A DNA stretch of 37,215 bases from Verrucomicrobiota bacterium (lineage in GTDB: Bacteria; Verrucomicrobiota; Verrucomicrobiia; Verrucomicrobiales; DEV007), in the NCBI GenBank assembly GCA_003402735.1, contig QQNE01000037.1:1-37215 (forward strand). Direction: 5' to 3'. Of the stretch, positions 7,210-16,364 are shown piece by piece. The notes below the pieces were generated by a model. That model was not told where the DNA came from and did no database searches. It saw nothing but the letters and a program-made list of their open reading frames with translations. Each line of letters opens with the position of its first letter. Within the stretch, counting starts at the first letter, position 1. The translations under genes were made by a program, and so were the position numbers.

Positions 7210-8346
7210 ATGGACAAGGGCAACGAATCGGGGTGGGGAGAAGTCATTGTTCATCTGGTCGTTTCCATCGGCTGGGCGTTGATGCTGGTCCTGCGGCCGA
7301 CGGATCCGGGTTTGGTTGTCCTTGTTGCGGCGGGCGTCCTGGCGGCGATGATCGTGCGGGTGATCCTTCATGAGTCGGGCCACGCCCTGGTAGCCTGGGC
7401 GCTTGGGATGGAGGTGTTCGGCGTCACCTTGGGAAAGGGAAGGATCTGGCGAACCTGGCGACTTGGGTCTTGCCTAGTGGAATGCAAGGTCTTCCCGTTC
7501 TGCGGGCTTGCTTCGTTGGGTTTGCCGGACGCCCGGCGGGGGCGTTTCAAACTGTTTCTATCCACCTTGGCCGGTCCGCTGGTGGACTTCTGCTGGGCGG
7601 GAGCTTGCTTTTTCCTGCTGATGGGAACTTCCAGCCAATTTGGGGAATTCTTCTTCACCGCCCTCCTCATCGAAGCGGTCGTCGACTTCTACTACAGTCT
7701 GCGAACGGGGGACTTCACCATGGACGGAGAGTCGTATCAGCCAGACTTCCGGCAGTTGCTTGCGATTCCCAAATTAACCAATGAGGATCTCGAATTCTTC
7801 GTGGCCTGGTCCCAATTCCAGAGTGCATTTGCAAAGGCGACCGAGCGGGGGGCATCTGGCGGAGGCAGGTTCTGGGAACATTTCGTGGAATCCTGTCCGC
7901 TGGAGTCCGCGATCAAGGTCTATCGTCGTGGGGCGGAAGTGTCGGCTGAGTCCGGGGAAGCCGACGGCATCGATGCGTTCTGCACCTATCTGTTGTTGCG
8001 CGGGGACGAGGAGTTCTTCGCGGAAGGCGAGGAATGGAGCCGGAAACTGATGGAACTGGTCCCTGACAGCTGGACGTTGAAAGGGACGAGGGGGAGCTTT
8101 CTGGTTCTGGCCGGACAGATCAAAGAAGGAATCGCGATGCTGGCCGAAGTTGTCGAGCACAGCGAGTCCGCGAACGACCGGGCCATCTCCGCTACGCTCC
8201 TCGCGTGGGCATCCGCCGGACGGGGAAACGTCAACGAGGCCGGGTTCTGGATGGCGAAGGCCAGGGAATGGGGCGGTGGCAAGCTTCCGGTCCCATGGAT
8301 CGAGGATCGCCTAGTGACTGGAAAAGTGAACAATCAAGCAGGTTGA
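7210..8346 (+). CDS. M50-like (site-2-protease) membrane peptidase with TPR-like tail
   Basis: A 378-residue protein. Two hydrophobic segments (about residues 11-28 and 33-53) lead into HESGH (54-58), the HExxH zinc motif of M50 intramembrane proteases. A second helix region has LAGPLVDFCW (120-129), and FTMDGES (169-175) may supply the third ligand in the family's DG motif. From about residue 190 to the end the sequence is soluble and helical with TPR-like repeats (GDEEFFAEGEEWSRKLMELVPDS and later). Families with this layout cleave membrane-bound regulators or process peptides; the substrate here is unknown. Codon use is more G-rich than in neighbouring genes, and it sits beside an IS element, suggesting an acquired module. 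It begins two bases after the IS-interrupted ORF. Nothing recognisable lies between its stop and clpX. Confidence 0.75.
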   Translation: MDKGNESGWGEVIVHLVVSIGWALMLVLRPTDPGLVVLVAAGVLAAMIVRVILHESGHALVAWALGMEVFGVTLGKGRIWRTWRLGSCLVECKVFPFCGLASLGLPDARRGRFKLFLSTLAGPLVDFCWAGACFFLLMGTSSQFGEFFFTALLIEAVVDFYYSLRTGDFTMDGESYQPDFRQLLAIPKLTNEDLEFFVAWSQFQSAFAKATERGASGGGRFWEHFVESCPLESAIKVYRRGAEVSAESGEADGIDAFCTYLLLRGDEEFFAEGEEWSRKLMELVPDSWTLKGTRGSFLVLAGQIKEGIAMLAEVVEHSESANDRAISATLLAWASAGRGNVNEAGFWMAKAREWGGGKLPVPWIEDRLVTGKVNNQAG

Positions 8347-8520
8347 CTGTGTAGGAACAAGGCCCCAGGCAGGCGCCAAGCACGGGGCGGGCCGAGCGGA
8401 GAACGGAGTTCGATTCGCAGACCAACAAGGCACGGCCACCAGGGCGCTGCACCCAGCCCGAAAGCGTTCGATGACCTGGAGTCCGGTAACCCTCAAAAAG
8501 CAGGGCGAAGGACCGAACGG

Positions 8521-9774
8521 TCAGGCCGCGTCCTCGCGATGCAGCAACGCGGGACTGGAATGTCCAAGGACGGCCTCACGGTCCACCGTGATCCCGACCA
8601 GATCGCTCCGGCTCGGGGCCTCGAACATCACCTCGAGCATCAATTTTTCGAAGATGGACCGGAGCGCCCGGGCCCCGGTGCCCCGCTTCAGCGCATCGTC
8701 GGCCATCGCCTCCAAACCGTCGGGAGTCACATGCAGCTCGACGCCATCCATGGCCAGCAATTTGCGGTATTGCTTGAGCATCGCGTTCTTGGGCTCCGTG
8801 AGGATGTGGACGAGTTGCTGACGATCCAGGGGCTGCAGGGCGGCAATGATCGGCAACCGACCGATGAACTCCGGAATCAACCCGAAGCTCAACAGATCCT
8901 CCTGACTGGCCTGGGAAAGATCGATCGGTCGGTTGGTCTTCGCCACCGTCTCCGCCCCGGCGCTGCTGAAGCCTAGCACCTTCTTGCCGACCCTCCGTCC
9001 GATGATTTCCTCCATGCCCACAAACGCACCGCCGCAAATGAACAGAATTTTCTCCGTATTGACCTGGATGTACTCCTGCTGGGGATGCTTGCGTCCCCCT
9101 TGCGGAGGCACATTGCAGATGGTTCCCTCAAGGATTTTGAGCAGGGCCTGCTGGACGCCTTCACCCGAGACGTCCCGCGTGATGCTCACGTTTTCCGTCT
9201 TGCGTCCGATCTTGTCGATCTCGTCGATGTAGATGATCCCCAATTCGGCGCGCTTCACATCGTAATCCGCCGCCTGCAAGAGCCGGAGGATGATGTTTTC
9301 AACGTCCTCACCCACGTAACCTGCTTCGGTCAGCGTGGTCGCGTCCGCGATGCAAAACGGGACGTTGAGGACCCGAGCCAGCGTCTTGGCCAGCAAAGTC
9401 TTGCCAGAACCGGTGGGACCGATGAGGAGAATGTTGCTCTTCTCAATCTCGACATCCTTGAACGGCCCGGAACTGGAACTGGTCTGGTTGATCCGCTTGT
9501 AGTGGTTGTGAACGGCCACCGAGAGGACCTTCTTCGCCAAATCCTGACCGATGACATGCTGGTTGAGTTCATGCCAAATCTCACGCGGCTTGGGAACCGT
9601 CAGCTCCGCGTGGGAACGGAGCGGTGCCTCGCCCAACTCCTTATCCAGGATCCCCTTGCAGACGTTGATGCAACTGTCACAGATGTACACCCCCGGCCCA
9701 GCGATCAATTTCCGGACCTCCGCGTGACTCTTGCCGCAGAAGGAACACATTGTCAGATTGGAGGGTCTCGCCAT
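8521..9774 (-). CDS. clpX: ATP-dependent Clp protease ATPase subunit ClpX
   Basis: A 417-residue hexameric AAA+ unfoldase that feeds tagged proteins (such as SsrA substrates) to ClpP. It has the N-terminal zinc-binding domain (MCSFCGK with CDSCINVC), Walker A GPTGSGKT, pore loop GYVGED, Walker B IIYIDEID, the second pore loop GGRKHP, and sensor-2 TGARALRS. The [12 protein letters not shown] segment is standard. It lies downstream of clpP but behind an intrinsic terminator, so it likely has its own promoter. It is a useful in-window reference for the degenerate ClpX-like domain at 31221-34250. Confidence 0.98.
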   Translation of the reverse strand: MARPSNLTMCSFCGKSHAEVRKLIAGPGVYICDSCINVCKGILDKELGEAPLRSHAELTVPKPREIWHELNQHVIGQDLAKKVLSVAVHNHYKRINQTSSSSGPFKDVEIEKSNILLIGPTGSGKTLLAKTLARVLNVPFCIADATTLTEAGYVGEDVENIILRLLQAADYDVKRAELGIIYIDEIDKIGRKTENVSITRDVSGEGVQQALLKILEGTICNVPPQGGRKHPQQEYIQVNTEKILFICGGAFVGMEEIIGRRVGKKVLGFSSAGAETVAKTNRPIDLSQASQEDLLSFGLIPEFIGRLPIIAALQPLDRQQLVHILTEPKNAMLKQYRKLLAMDGVELHVTPDGLEAMADDALKRGTGARALRSIFEKLMLEVMFEAPSRSDLVGITVDREAVLGHSSPALLHREDAA

Positions 9775-9806
9775 ACTCGGGTAAAGCCGGATCTTACAGA
9801 CGCCTT

Positions 9807-9835
9807 ACTATACGATCAGTAGGCCCACCACGCCA
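9807..9835 (-). promoter_or_regulatory. Possible clpX promoter
   Basis: On the minus strand a good -10 element TATAGT lies 33 bases before the clpX ATG, after the clpP terminator. The -35 position 17 bases upstream (TGGCGT) is a poor match, so an activator or alternative sigma factor may be involved. Weak evidence on its own; location between a terminator and a gene supports it. Confidence 0.3.
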
Positions 9836-9847
9836 CCCGGAATTGCC

Positions 9848-9881
9848 AAAAAGCGGCGGGCAGAACCTTGGGACCCGCCGC
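9848..9881 (-). terminator. Intrinsic terminator after clpP
   Basis: On the minus strand GCGGCGGG, a 13-base loop, and CCCGCCGC form a perfect 8-bp GC stem followed immediately by TTTTT. It lies 59 bases after the clpP stop and before clpX, so it would end or attenuate the tig-clpP transcript. Confidence 0.85.
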
Positions 9882-9939
9882 CTAAAGAAATGACCGCACA
9901 TCTGCCCCGCGGACGTTGCAGCCCCGGGGCCACCCGAAA

Positions 9940-10627
9940 TCAACTGGCCTTGCCCGCCCCGTCCTGACCACGGTGAAGAACCGTGTCCACCAAGCCGTAA
10001 CGACACGCCTCCTCGGCGCTCATGTAATTGTCCCGGTCCGCGTCCTGCGCAACCTGCTCCACCGATTTGCCCGAATGCAGGGAGAGAATCTGGTTCAGCT
10101 TCCGCTTCAACCCATACATGAACTCCACGGTCCGCTCCACATCACTGGCGGTGCCCTGGGCCCCACCGGAAACCTGATGAATCATCACGTGGGAATTCGG
10201 GAGGGCGAACCGCTTGCCCTTCGTCCCGGCGCAGAGAAGCAGCCCCCATGCTCGCGGCCATCCCCACACAATAGGTGTTCACGTCACAGGTCAGGAACTG
10301 CATCGTGTCGTAAATCGCCAAGCCAGCCGTCACCGATCCTCCCGGTGAATTGATGTAGAGGTTGATGTCCTTCTTCGGATCCTGCATCTGCAAATAAAGC
10401 ATCTGCGCGATCAGGTAATTCGCGATCGGATCGTCCACCGCTTGCCCCAGGAAAATGATCCGATCCTTCATGAGCCGGGACGCCAGGTCAAACTGAACCA
10501 CGTGGCCCCCCTCCTTCTCATAAATGGTCACGTTCCGGGGAGACCCGCTCACCGCGTCATCCACCCGTTCTTGCAGGTGGGGCGGCAGCATCGGGTTCGA
10601 AGCAAACAATTGATCTCGAGTGGTCAT
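9940..10627 (-). pseudogene. clpP: ClpP protease subunit with internal frameshift
   Basis: A ClpP serine peptidase whose frame is broken near 10239-10250. The upstream frame starts at 10627 and covers [19 protein letters not shown] and the catalytic-serine motif GMAASMGA, then goes out of family. The downstream frame resumes with [23 protein letters not shown] (catalytic His) and RDNYMSAEEACRYGLVD (catalytic Asp region). Comparison with the usual SMGAFLLxAGxKGKR shows two bases missing: GGGGGCTGCTT where one would expect GGG GCN CTG CTT. All three catalytic residues survive across the two frames, and the restored protein would be 229 residues. It follows tig by ten bases. It is either a recent mutation or a sequencing/assembly error. 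If real, the cell needs another ClpP. Confidence 0.9.
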
Positions 10628-10637
10628 GTTGAAATTT

Positions 10638-11990
10638 TCAGGCGGTCTGATGCTCCGGAAGATTGCACTGGTGCGGCGCACGATCCGACTCGGCCACGCT
10701 CGCATTCTCCCGCAGAAGATCAAGCGTCTTGGCCCTGATGATTGCGTCGTAAATTGCGCCGATCATGTCCGATTTCTTGACCCGGTTCAAATACTTCTTC
10801 AGGGGCATCCCAGCCTGTTTCGCCTGGTTCATGCAAAACTCCAGAATTTCCCCCTCCTCCGCCTTGATGCCCTCCTTCTCCGCAACCTGCTGCAAAATGT
10901 AGCTGGTCTTGACGGACACCTCCGCCTGGGTGCTGGCGTAACGGATGATGTCTTCCTTCTGCCCCATCAACTCGTCGTTGCTGGCTCCCTCCATCTGGCC
11001 CCGCCGCACGATCTGGTTCACTTGGCGCTGCGTCTCCTCCGCGAGGATGCTCGCGGGCAACTCAAAGGTCGTCTGCGAATCCAGATGCTCCAGGATTTGC
11101 GTGGTCATCTCCTGGCGGCGCTCCTCTTCCTGCCGCAACTCAATCCGCTTCCGGACCAGCTCACGCAACTCCGCCATGCCCCCGTTCCCTCCCACAAGAC
11201 TGGAGGCCAGCTCATCGCTCCATTCCGGCAATTCCCGCGCCATCAACCCCAGCAACGTCACCGAGAAATGCACCGTCTTTTCCGCCAACTCCTTCACGGG
11301 ATAATCAGCTGAAACTAGAAGATCAAATTCCCGAACTTCGCCAATTCCTTGCCCCACCACATGCCCCCCGAAACCAGGCGCCACCGAGTTCTCCCCCAGC
11401 GGCATCCAGGCCCCCTGGATCGAGCTCAAATGCGCTGCCTCAGGAACCACATCCCCCACTGGAACCCCGTCCATCTCCGTCTTCACGTCCACCAACACGA
11501 AGTCGTTCAATTGGGCCGGCCGATCCTTCACTTCCACCGTCTTCGCCAGGTTGAAGCGGATGTGCTCCAGATCATGCTCCACGTCATGGTCCGTCACCTC
11601 CAACCGCTGCACGGTGACCGATATGCCGCGATACTCGGGCAGTTCCACCTCGGGAGCCGTCTGCAACTCGGCCGTGAACGTGAACGAATCGTCATCGCGC
11701 AACTCGACGTCATTCAGCTTGAGCACCTGGATCAACTCAACCTTCTCCTTGGCAACCCCTTCACGGCAGCCGAGACGCACCAGCTGATCCTGCAATTCCT
11801 CCTCGATCTCCTTGCGGAAACGCTTCTCGATGACCCCTCCAGGGATCTTCCCAGGCCTGAAGCCGGGAATGCGCGCCTTTTCGGCAAACTTGGTCACAAT
11901 CTTTCGACGCTCGGTCCGAACCAAATCCGGCTCCAACTCGACGCGAATCGTGGCCCGGCAGGCCGGCAGTTTCTCAAGGTAAGTGGTCAT
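10638..11990 (-). CDS. tig: Trigger factor
   Basis: A 450-residue ribosome-associated chaperone. The ribosome-docking loop is visible as [16 protein letters not shown] (residues 43-58; family GFRxGKxP). The middle carries the FKBP-like PPIase domain (from about [15 protein letters not shown] to the HFSVTLLGL strand). The long helical C-terminal substrate cradle ends [15 protein letters not shown]. The tig-clpP-clpX order is conserved in many bacteria, linking nascent-chain folding with proteolysis. It starts at ATG with no clear Shine-Dalgarno, and its leader contains two pairs of short direct repeats. Confidence 0.96.
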   Translation of the reverse strand: MTTYLEKLPACRATIRVELEPDLVRTERRKIVTKFAEKARIPGFRPGKIPGGVIEKRFRKEIEEELQDQLVRLGCREGVAKEKVELIQVLKLNDVELRDDDSFTFTAELQTAPEVELPEYRGISVTVQRLEVTDHDVEHDLEHIRFNLAKTVEVKDRPAQLNDFVLVDVKTEMDGVPVGDVVPEAAHLSSIQGAWMPLGENSVAPGFGGHVVGQGIGEVREFDLLVSADYPVKELAEKTVHFSVTLLGLMARELPEWSDELASSLVGGNGGMAELRELVRKRIELRQEEERRQEMTTQILEHLDSQTTFELPASILAEETQRQVNQIVRRGQMEGASNDELMGQKEDIIRYASTQAEVSVKTSYILQQVAEKEGIKAEEGEILEFCMNQAKQAGMPLKKYLNRVKKSDMIGAIYDAIIRAKTLDLLRENASVAESDRAPHQCNLPEHQTA

Positions 11991-11998
11991 GCTTTTCT

Positions 11999-12047
11999 AG
12001 GGTCAACCCGGCAAATCGACTTGCCCGGCAAATTTCCGGAGGGTCAA
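11999..12047. repeat. Paired short direct repeats in the tig leader
   Basis: On the plus strand AGGGTCAA (11999-12006) is followed at once by CCCGGCAAAT (12007-12016). CCCGGCAAAT recurs at 12024-12033 and AGGGTCAA at 12040-12047, giving the order A-B-B-A in the same orientation, all within about 60 bases upstream of the tig ATG. This could be an operator with repeated half-sites or a slippage product. No known regulator is recognised. Confidence 0.5.
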
Positions 12048-12108
12048 TCTAGGCTGCGCTACCGGCAACCGCCAACACAAATATTGCCAGCGCACGCAAG
12101 AAAACCGG

Positions 12109-14109
12109 TCACTGGCCCCGTTCCGATTTGATCTTCTCCAACGCCGCCCGGTGACGGTCCCACGCCTCCCGATCCGCGGCCTCCGCCTTTACCGCCGGTC
12201 TAACCCCCGCGAATCCGGCGTTCAGGCTTTCCAAGGCCTGCCGGTGGCGCTTCCAGGCATTCTCCCTCTGCCGGTTCACCTCGATGTCGTAGTATTCCAA
12301 CAAGGTCCCCTTGGCCCGCTCCACATTGGCGAACGCGGAATTGTAAAGCACCATGCTCACCAGAAACTGCTCTTCCGCCTGCTGATTCCGATCCAAGGCG
12401 TCCAGGATCAATTGCAACTGGTAGCCAACCGTCTGCCCCTCCACGTTGCTGTCCACGTCCAGACGCTCCTTGAGCCCTTTCACCTCCTCACGACTCGCCA
12501 ACACCGACTGATACCGCCCCTGCATCTCCCGGTAGGCAGTCATGAGCTCCCGGTAAGTGGTCACCGCATCCAGCAGAACCTGATCGATGGTTCCCCGCAA
12601 CTGACTCACCTGCTGGCGATACTCATATTCCCGACGCTTGATCCGGGCCAACTCGAGATTCCGTTCCAGGCTCTGCTCGTAACCGACACCGACATTCCAG
12701 CCAGTTCCGTGCGCGAACTGATCGTTGAAGGCGCCGCCAATCTCGCGGCCCTCATCCAAACCGGCCACGCGGCTTTCAAAACTGAGATTGAGCTTTGGCT
12801 GGGCATCCTTGCGCTCGACGTCCCGTCGAATCCCCGCCGCCTGGAGCTGGTAAAAGCCCTCCGCGACTTCCGCCCGATGAAAAAGGGCCGCGAGCGCCGT
12901 CTCCTTCACGTCGCTCGCCGGCCGCGTCAAAATCGGACGGGTCAACGGAATGAATTCCCCGCCCCCACCAATCGCAAACCCGGGATCGTTCACCAAGGCG
13001 CGAAGGCGCTCCTCGGCATTGCGAATCGCCATTTCCGACCGGATCAACGCCGCCTGCCGTTGGGTCAAGGAACTGCGGGAACGAAGCAACTCGCTCCGGG
13101 TCGCCTCCGCGTCCACTCCCTGACGCTCCTCCAACTGTTCGACGAATCCCTTGGTCTCAGCCACCAAGACCTGCTTCTGCAGAAAGGCGGCGCGGGCCAG
13201 ATAGACCTCCCAATACGCTTTGTTCACCTCAATGAGGTGGTTTTGCAGGGAACGCAGATACTCCGCCGTTCCCATCCCGGCATCCAGTTGGGCCACCTTC
13301 AACCTCGCGCGGTTGTAGGCATAGCCACCGCCCCGGAGCAGGGGCTGCACAATGCTGAACACCAACTCGCTTCCCGACTGCGGGTTTGGAAACACAAAAC
13401 TGGAATTGGTGTCGAGCAAGTTCAACCGGTTGGACAACGACACCTCGGCTCCGGACCCGAGCTTCTTCCGCAATCCGTAATCCGCCTGCCCCAGATCTTC
13501 CAGCAAGCGCCCGGTGAAACCCGTGGTCAGACGGCTGGGCGTCGGCTCATCCACGTGCCCGTATTCCACCTCGCCAAACGCCCGCCAGTCAAATTCACCC
13601 TCCGCCTCCCGGATGCCGGTCTCCCGGATCAACGGAAGGTCGCTGAAAACCTTGACCGTGTTCGAGTGCGTCAGCGCGTTCCCATACACCTGCACCAAAT
13701 CCTGCTTCACCTTTTCCCCACCACTCCAGAAAGGCTGGCGCACCCCCGCCGACCACGCCGCCTCAAAGTCGGGCCGAACCGGCGGCAACGCCCCCAGGGT
13801 GTCCAGTTGCAGATCCGCCCCGGACATGTTCGCCACCTTGCTCTCATACTCAGAATAAATTTGCGAGATCGTCGCCTCCACCTGCGCCTCCTCACGGGTC
13901 TTCCGATATTCGCGAGTCTCCGCGACGGGATACGCGGCCACCGCCCCTGCAGAGACTACCCGTTTCTCCTCCGCCACAGGCGACGCCTGTTTCCCAAACA
14001 ACTTCCCGAAGGGACGCGTTTTCTCCTGCCCACTCGCCACCCCACCCAGCATCGCCACCGCAAGCACGATGCAAAATTCAAGCAAACGGGAAACTTTATT
14101 AAAATTCAT
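12109..14109 (-). CDS. TolC-family outer membrane efflux protein
   Basis: A 666-residue protein with an N-terminal signal (MNFNKVSRLLEFCIVLAVAMLGG, cleaved near ASG-QE). Long alternating helices typical of TolC-like channels follow: paired LRSLQNHLIEVNKAYWEVYLARAAF and AIRNAEERLRALVNDPG in one half, ELARIKRREYEYRQQVSQL and LILDALDRNQQAEEQFLVSMVLYNSAF in the other. It should form a trimeric outer-membrane duct for an efflux or type I secretion pump. No inner-membrane or adaptor partner is nearby. It is longer than E. coli TolC because of a periplasmic N-terminal region. The in-frame ATG at 14178 is rejected because the signal peptide begins at 14109. Confidence 0.9.
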   Translation of the reverse strand: MNFNKVSRLLEFCIVLAVAMLGGVASGQEKTRPFGKLFGKQASPVAEEKRVVSAGAVAAYPVAETREYRKTREEAQVEATISQIYSEYESKVANMSGADLQLDTLGALPPVRPDFEAAWSAGVRQPFWSGGEKVKQDLVQVYGNALTHSNTVKVFSDLPLIRETGIREAEGEFDWRAFGEVEYGHVDEPTPSRLTTGFTGRLLEDLGQADYGLRKKLGSGAEVSLSNRLNLLDTNSSFVFPNPQSGSELVFSIVQPLLRGGGYAYNRARLKVAQLDAGMGTAEYLRSLQNHLIEVNKAYWEVYLARAAFLQKQVLVAETKGFVEQLEERQGVDAEATRSELLRSRSSLTQRQAALIRSEMAIRNAEERLRALVNDPGFAIGGGGEFIPLTRPILTRPASDVKETALAALFHRAEVAEGFYQLQAAGIRRDVERKDAQPKLNLSFESRVAGLDEGREIGGAFNDQFAHGTGWNVGVGYEQSLERNLELARIKRREYEYRQQVSQLRGTIDQVLLDAVTTYRELMTAYREMQGRYQSVLASREEVKGLKERLDVDSNVEGQTVGYQLQLILDALDRNQQAEEQFLVSMVLYNSAFANVERAKGTLLEYYDIEVNRQRENAWKRHRQALESLNAGFAGVRPAVKAEAADREAWDRHRAALEKIKSERGQ

Positions 14110-14172
14110 TATCAAGGGAGCTTGATAGCTTCTTGGGCACCCTCGCTTTCGCATAGACGGGCAGACTCCCTC

Positions 14173-14201
14173 ATTCAATCACCCCGCCCCCGGCGGGTCA
14201 A
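14173..14201 (-). promoter_or_regulatory. Candidate sigma-70 promoter for the tolC-like gene
   Basis: On the minus strand TTGACC (five of six), a 17-base spacer, then TTGAAT (four of six), located 64-92 bases before the ATG at 14109 in the gap after lptB. It would let the efflux gene be expressed separately from the lpt operon. Confidence 0.45.
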
Positions 14202-14247
14202 CCCCTTTGCGTGGAACGGCCGCGAATTGCGCCCCCGCGCCCCTCCC

Positions 14248-15030
14248 TCACATGCTGAATCGTTCGCCCAAATACAGCGATCGGCTGACGGGATCGTTGA
14301 TCAGATAGTCCCGGTCCCCCTCACGAACCACTTTCCCCTCGGAAATCAGATAGGCACGATCGACAATCGAGAGCATCTCCCGGACAGCGTGGTCCGTGAT
14401 CAAAATGGCCAGGCCCGCCTGCCGCAGGTCGAGAACGATCTGCTGCACGTCCGCCACCGCGATGGGATCCACGCCGCTGAACGGCTCGTCGAGCATCAGA
14501 AGACTCGGCTCCGTCACCAGGGACCGGGCGATGGACAACCGTCGCTTCTCCCCACCGGAGCAGGTGATGGAAACATTGTTCGCAATGTGCGTGATCCCGA
14601 ACCTCCTCAGCAATGCCTCGGTCCTCGCCTCCCGCTCGTCGCGCTTGAGATCGAGCGTCTCCATCACCGCCATGATGTTCTGACGCACCGTCAATCCGCG
14701 AAAGATCGATTCCTCCTGAGGCAGATACCCCATGCCGAGACGGGCCCGCTGATACATCGGGCGGTTGGTGACATCCACGCCATTGAAGATCACGCGGCCG
14801 CCGTTGGGCTGCACAATCCCCGCAATCATGTAAAACGTGGTCGTCTTCCCCGCCCCGTTCGGCCCCAACAGCCCCACAATCTCCCCCGGCCGCACATAGA
14901 CGTTCACGCCGTTCACCACTGTCCGACCATCGTAGATCTTCACCAGACCTTCCGTCATCAGAAGAACGTCATTTTGAGCCGGAGAACTGGGGGACGCGGC
15001 AGGCATGGCAGACACGTGAGAGGGAGACAC
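14248..15030 (-). CDS. lptB: LPS export ABC transporter ATP-binding protein LptB
   Basis: A 260-residue cytoplasmic ATPase of the LptB2FG complex that extracts LPS from the inner membrane. Walker A GPNGAGKTT, Q-loop YLPQEES, signature CSGGEKRRLSIARSL, Walker B LLMLDEPFSGVDP and the switch His in LITDHAVRE are all visible. FRGLTVRQNIMAV matches the LptB subfamily closely. It has an extra 25-residue Ser/Ala/Pro-rich N-terminus; the in-frame ATG just before TEGLVKIYDG could be the true start. It lies 68 bases after lptA at the end of the kdsA-lptC-lptA-lptB run. Confidence 0.95.
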   Translation of the reverse strand: MSPSHVSAMPAASPSSPAQNDVLLMTEGLVKIYDGRTVVNGVNVYVRPGEIVGLLGPNGAGKTTTFYMIAGIVQPNGGRVIFNGVDVTNRPMYQRARLGMGYLPQEESIFRGLTVRQNIMAVMETLDLKRDEREARTEALLRRFGITHIANNVSITCSGGEKRRLSIARSLVTEPSLLMLDEPFSGVDPIAVADVQQIVLDLRQAGLAILITDHAVREMLSIVDRAYLISEGKVVREGDRDYLINDPVSRSLYLGERFSM

Positions 15031-15098
15031 TGTTTGGAGAGGAGCCCGGTGAAGACGACCCGATGCAGCAACAGAGCCGAAGCTTCAAGGCCGAGAGG

Positions 15099-16364
15099 TC
15101 ACGGCTTCCGACCCGGTTTGGGGAGCTGGTTGTCGGAGGTGACCAACTCGAACGTGGCCGGTCCATCCACTTTGTATTTGCCGTCAGGACTGAGCAGGAT
15201 GCGCGTCCAGGCTTCCTTGCCACGCACCAGATTCTTCCCGTCGTCCAGCACGGGATACTCACTGAGCGTGACAATCCCGGTCGTGACATCATAGACCGTC
15301 TTGCGCGACTTGGCGACCTGACTGCCTTCCGGAGTCAATTTTTCGATCACCACATACCCCGTGGCCGTGGCCGACTTCAAACCGCCCACCGCCACCCGGG
15401 CCGCAGCCGCCTGGGGATTTTTGTCGTCCTTCCCCGCCCCGCCAACTTGCGCCGCCTTGTCGGGGTTGTTCAACTCCGCGACGAGAATGTCGCAGGTGAG
15501 CCGGAACTCCACGTGATCCAGTTCCACGTTGTCCTCAAAGGTCACCACGTTGGTCTTGGCATCGAACTCCGCCCGCCCTGCAGTGATCCGGGTCGGCTTC
15601 ACCGAGGTATCCACATCGGGCCGGGGGATCCGGTTCGGCAACGGATCCATGGGGGCCGGGACCTGGGGACCGGAGGGCAAGAGACGCACCCCGGTCTCCT
15701 GCTTCGGCGTGGCCCCCTCCAACTTCTTTGCCGTGGGATTGTCCGCCAAAACCTTCTGCAAAACCGGAGCCGCCGCCTCCTGCAACGACGGTGCCACCGC
15801 CGCCATGGCCGGGGCCAGCTTGCCCAGATCCACATTCGCCGACTTGACGGCAGGCAACGAGGACTCCAACAACTTGGCCCCCTCGGAGATCACCTTGTTC
15901 GTGTCCACCTTGGAAAGGAGTTTCTCCGCCTCCAAACCGGCCGCAGTCAACTTTGCCGAGTCAACCCCTGACGTGGGGATGGGCGTTGATGTTGATGTCG
16001 GAGCGGGCGACGACTTCTTCGGTGCTTGCGCTGGCTTGATCGAGCCGGTGTCGACCCCGGAAGCCTTGATCAAAGAATTGGCCGCTTCCTCCAACGCTTT
16101 CATCGCCTCCGGATCTTCCGTCACGGCGGTGACGGCCTCCGCCGCCTTTTGTTTCATCTCCGGACTCAGGGCGGGCTGCCGCTCAAACAACTTGCTCAGG
16201 CGCACCGGTTGCTTGCGCGGCGTGGAGGCGGTCGGGCGGTTTGAGGGAACCGTTCGCCGATCCGGCCCGCTCTGGGCCGACGCCCAATCAGACATCAGAC
16301 AACCGAGCAAGGCGGCGATGAGAAAAGCGCTTCGTTTCATCCTGTTTGAGCGATCCGCTTTCAT
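15099..16364 (-). CDS. lptA: LptA/OstA-like LPS transport protein with long N-terminal extension
   Basis: A 421-residue exported protein: signal sequence RSAFLIAALLGCLMSDWASA, then a long Ala/Lys/Pro/Ser-rich helical region (about residues 35-260), then an OstA-type beta-jellyroll near the C-terminus (GRAEFDAKTNVVTFEDNV, LTCDILVAELNN, YVVIEKL, DVTTGIVTLSEYPVL). LptA forms the periplasmic bridge carrying LPS to LptDE. Typical LptA is about 180 residues, so the N-terminal 220 residues are additional and of unknown role. The start overlaps the lptC stop by ATGA, which settles it over the ATG at 16340. Position between lptC and lptB supports the assignment. Confidence 0.85.
   Translation of the reverse strand: MKADRSNRMKRSAFLIAALLGCLMSDWASAQSGPDRRTVPSNRPTASTPRKQPVRLSKLFERQPALSPEMKQKAAEAVTAVTEDPEAMKALEEAANSLIKASGVDTGSIKPAQAPKKSSPAPTSTSTPIPTSGVDSAKLTAAGLEAEKLLSKVDTNKVISEGAKLLESSLPAVKSANVDLGKLAPAMAAVAPSLQEAAAPVLQKVLADNPTAKKLEGATPKQETGVRLLPSGPQVPAPMDPLPNRIPRPDVDTSVKPTRITAGRAEFDAKTNVVTFEDNVELDHVEFRLTCDILVAELNNPDKAAQVGGAGKDDKNPQAAAARVAVGGLKSATATGYVVIEKLTPEGSQVAKSRKTVYDVTTGIVTLSEYPVLDDGKNLVRGKEAWTRILLSPDGKYKVDGPATFELVTSDNQLPKPGRKP

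Noticed and set aside
8408..8416. GTTCGATTC resembling a tRNA T-loop in the M50-clpX gap
   Set aside because: The flanking bases do not form the T stem and no acceptor, D or anticodon arms can be built.
12151..15294. A 1047-codon plus-strand open frame
   Set aside because: It is antisense to the tolC-like gene and lptB and encodes Pro/Arg/His-rich sequence without motifs; such frames arise from the codon bias of GC-rich genes.
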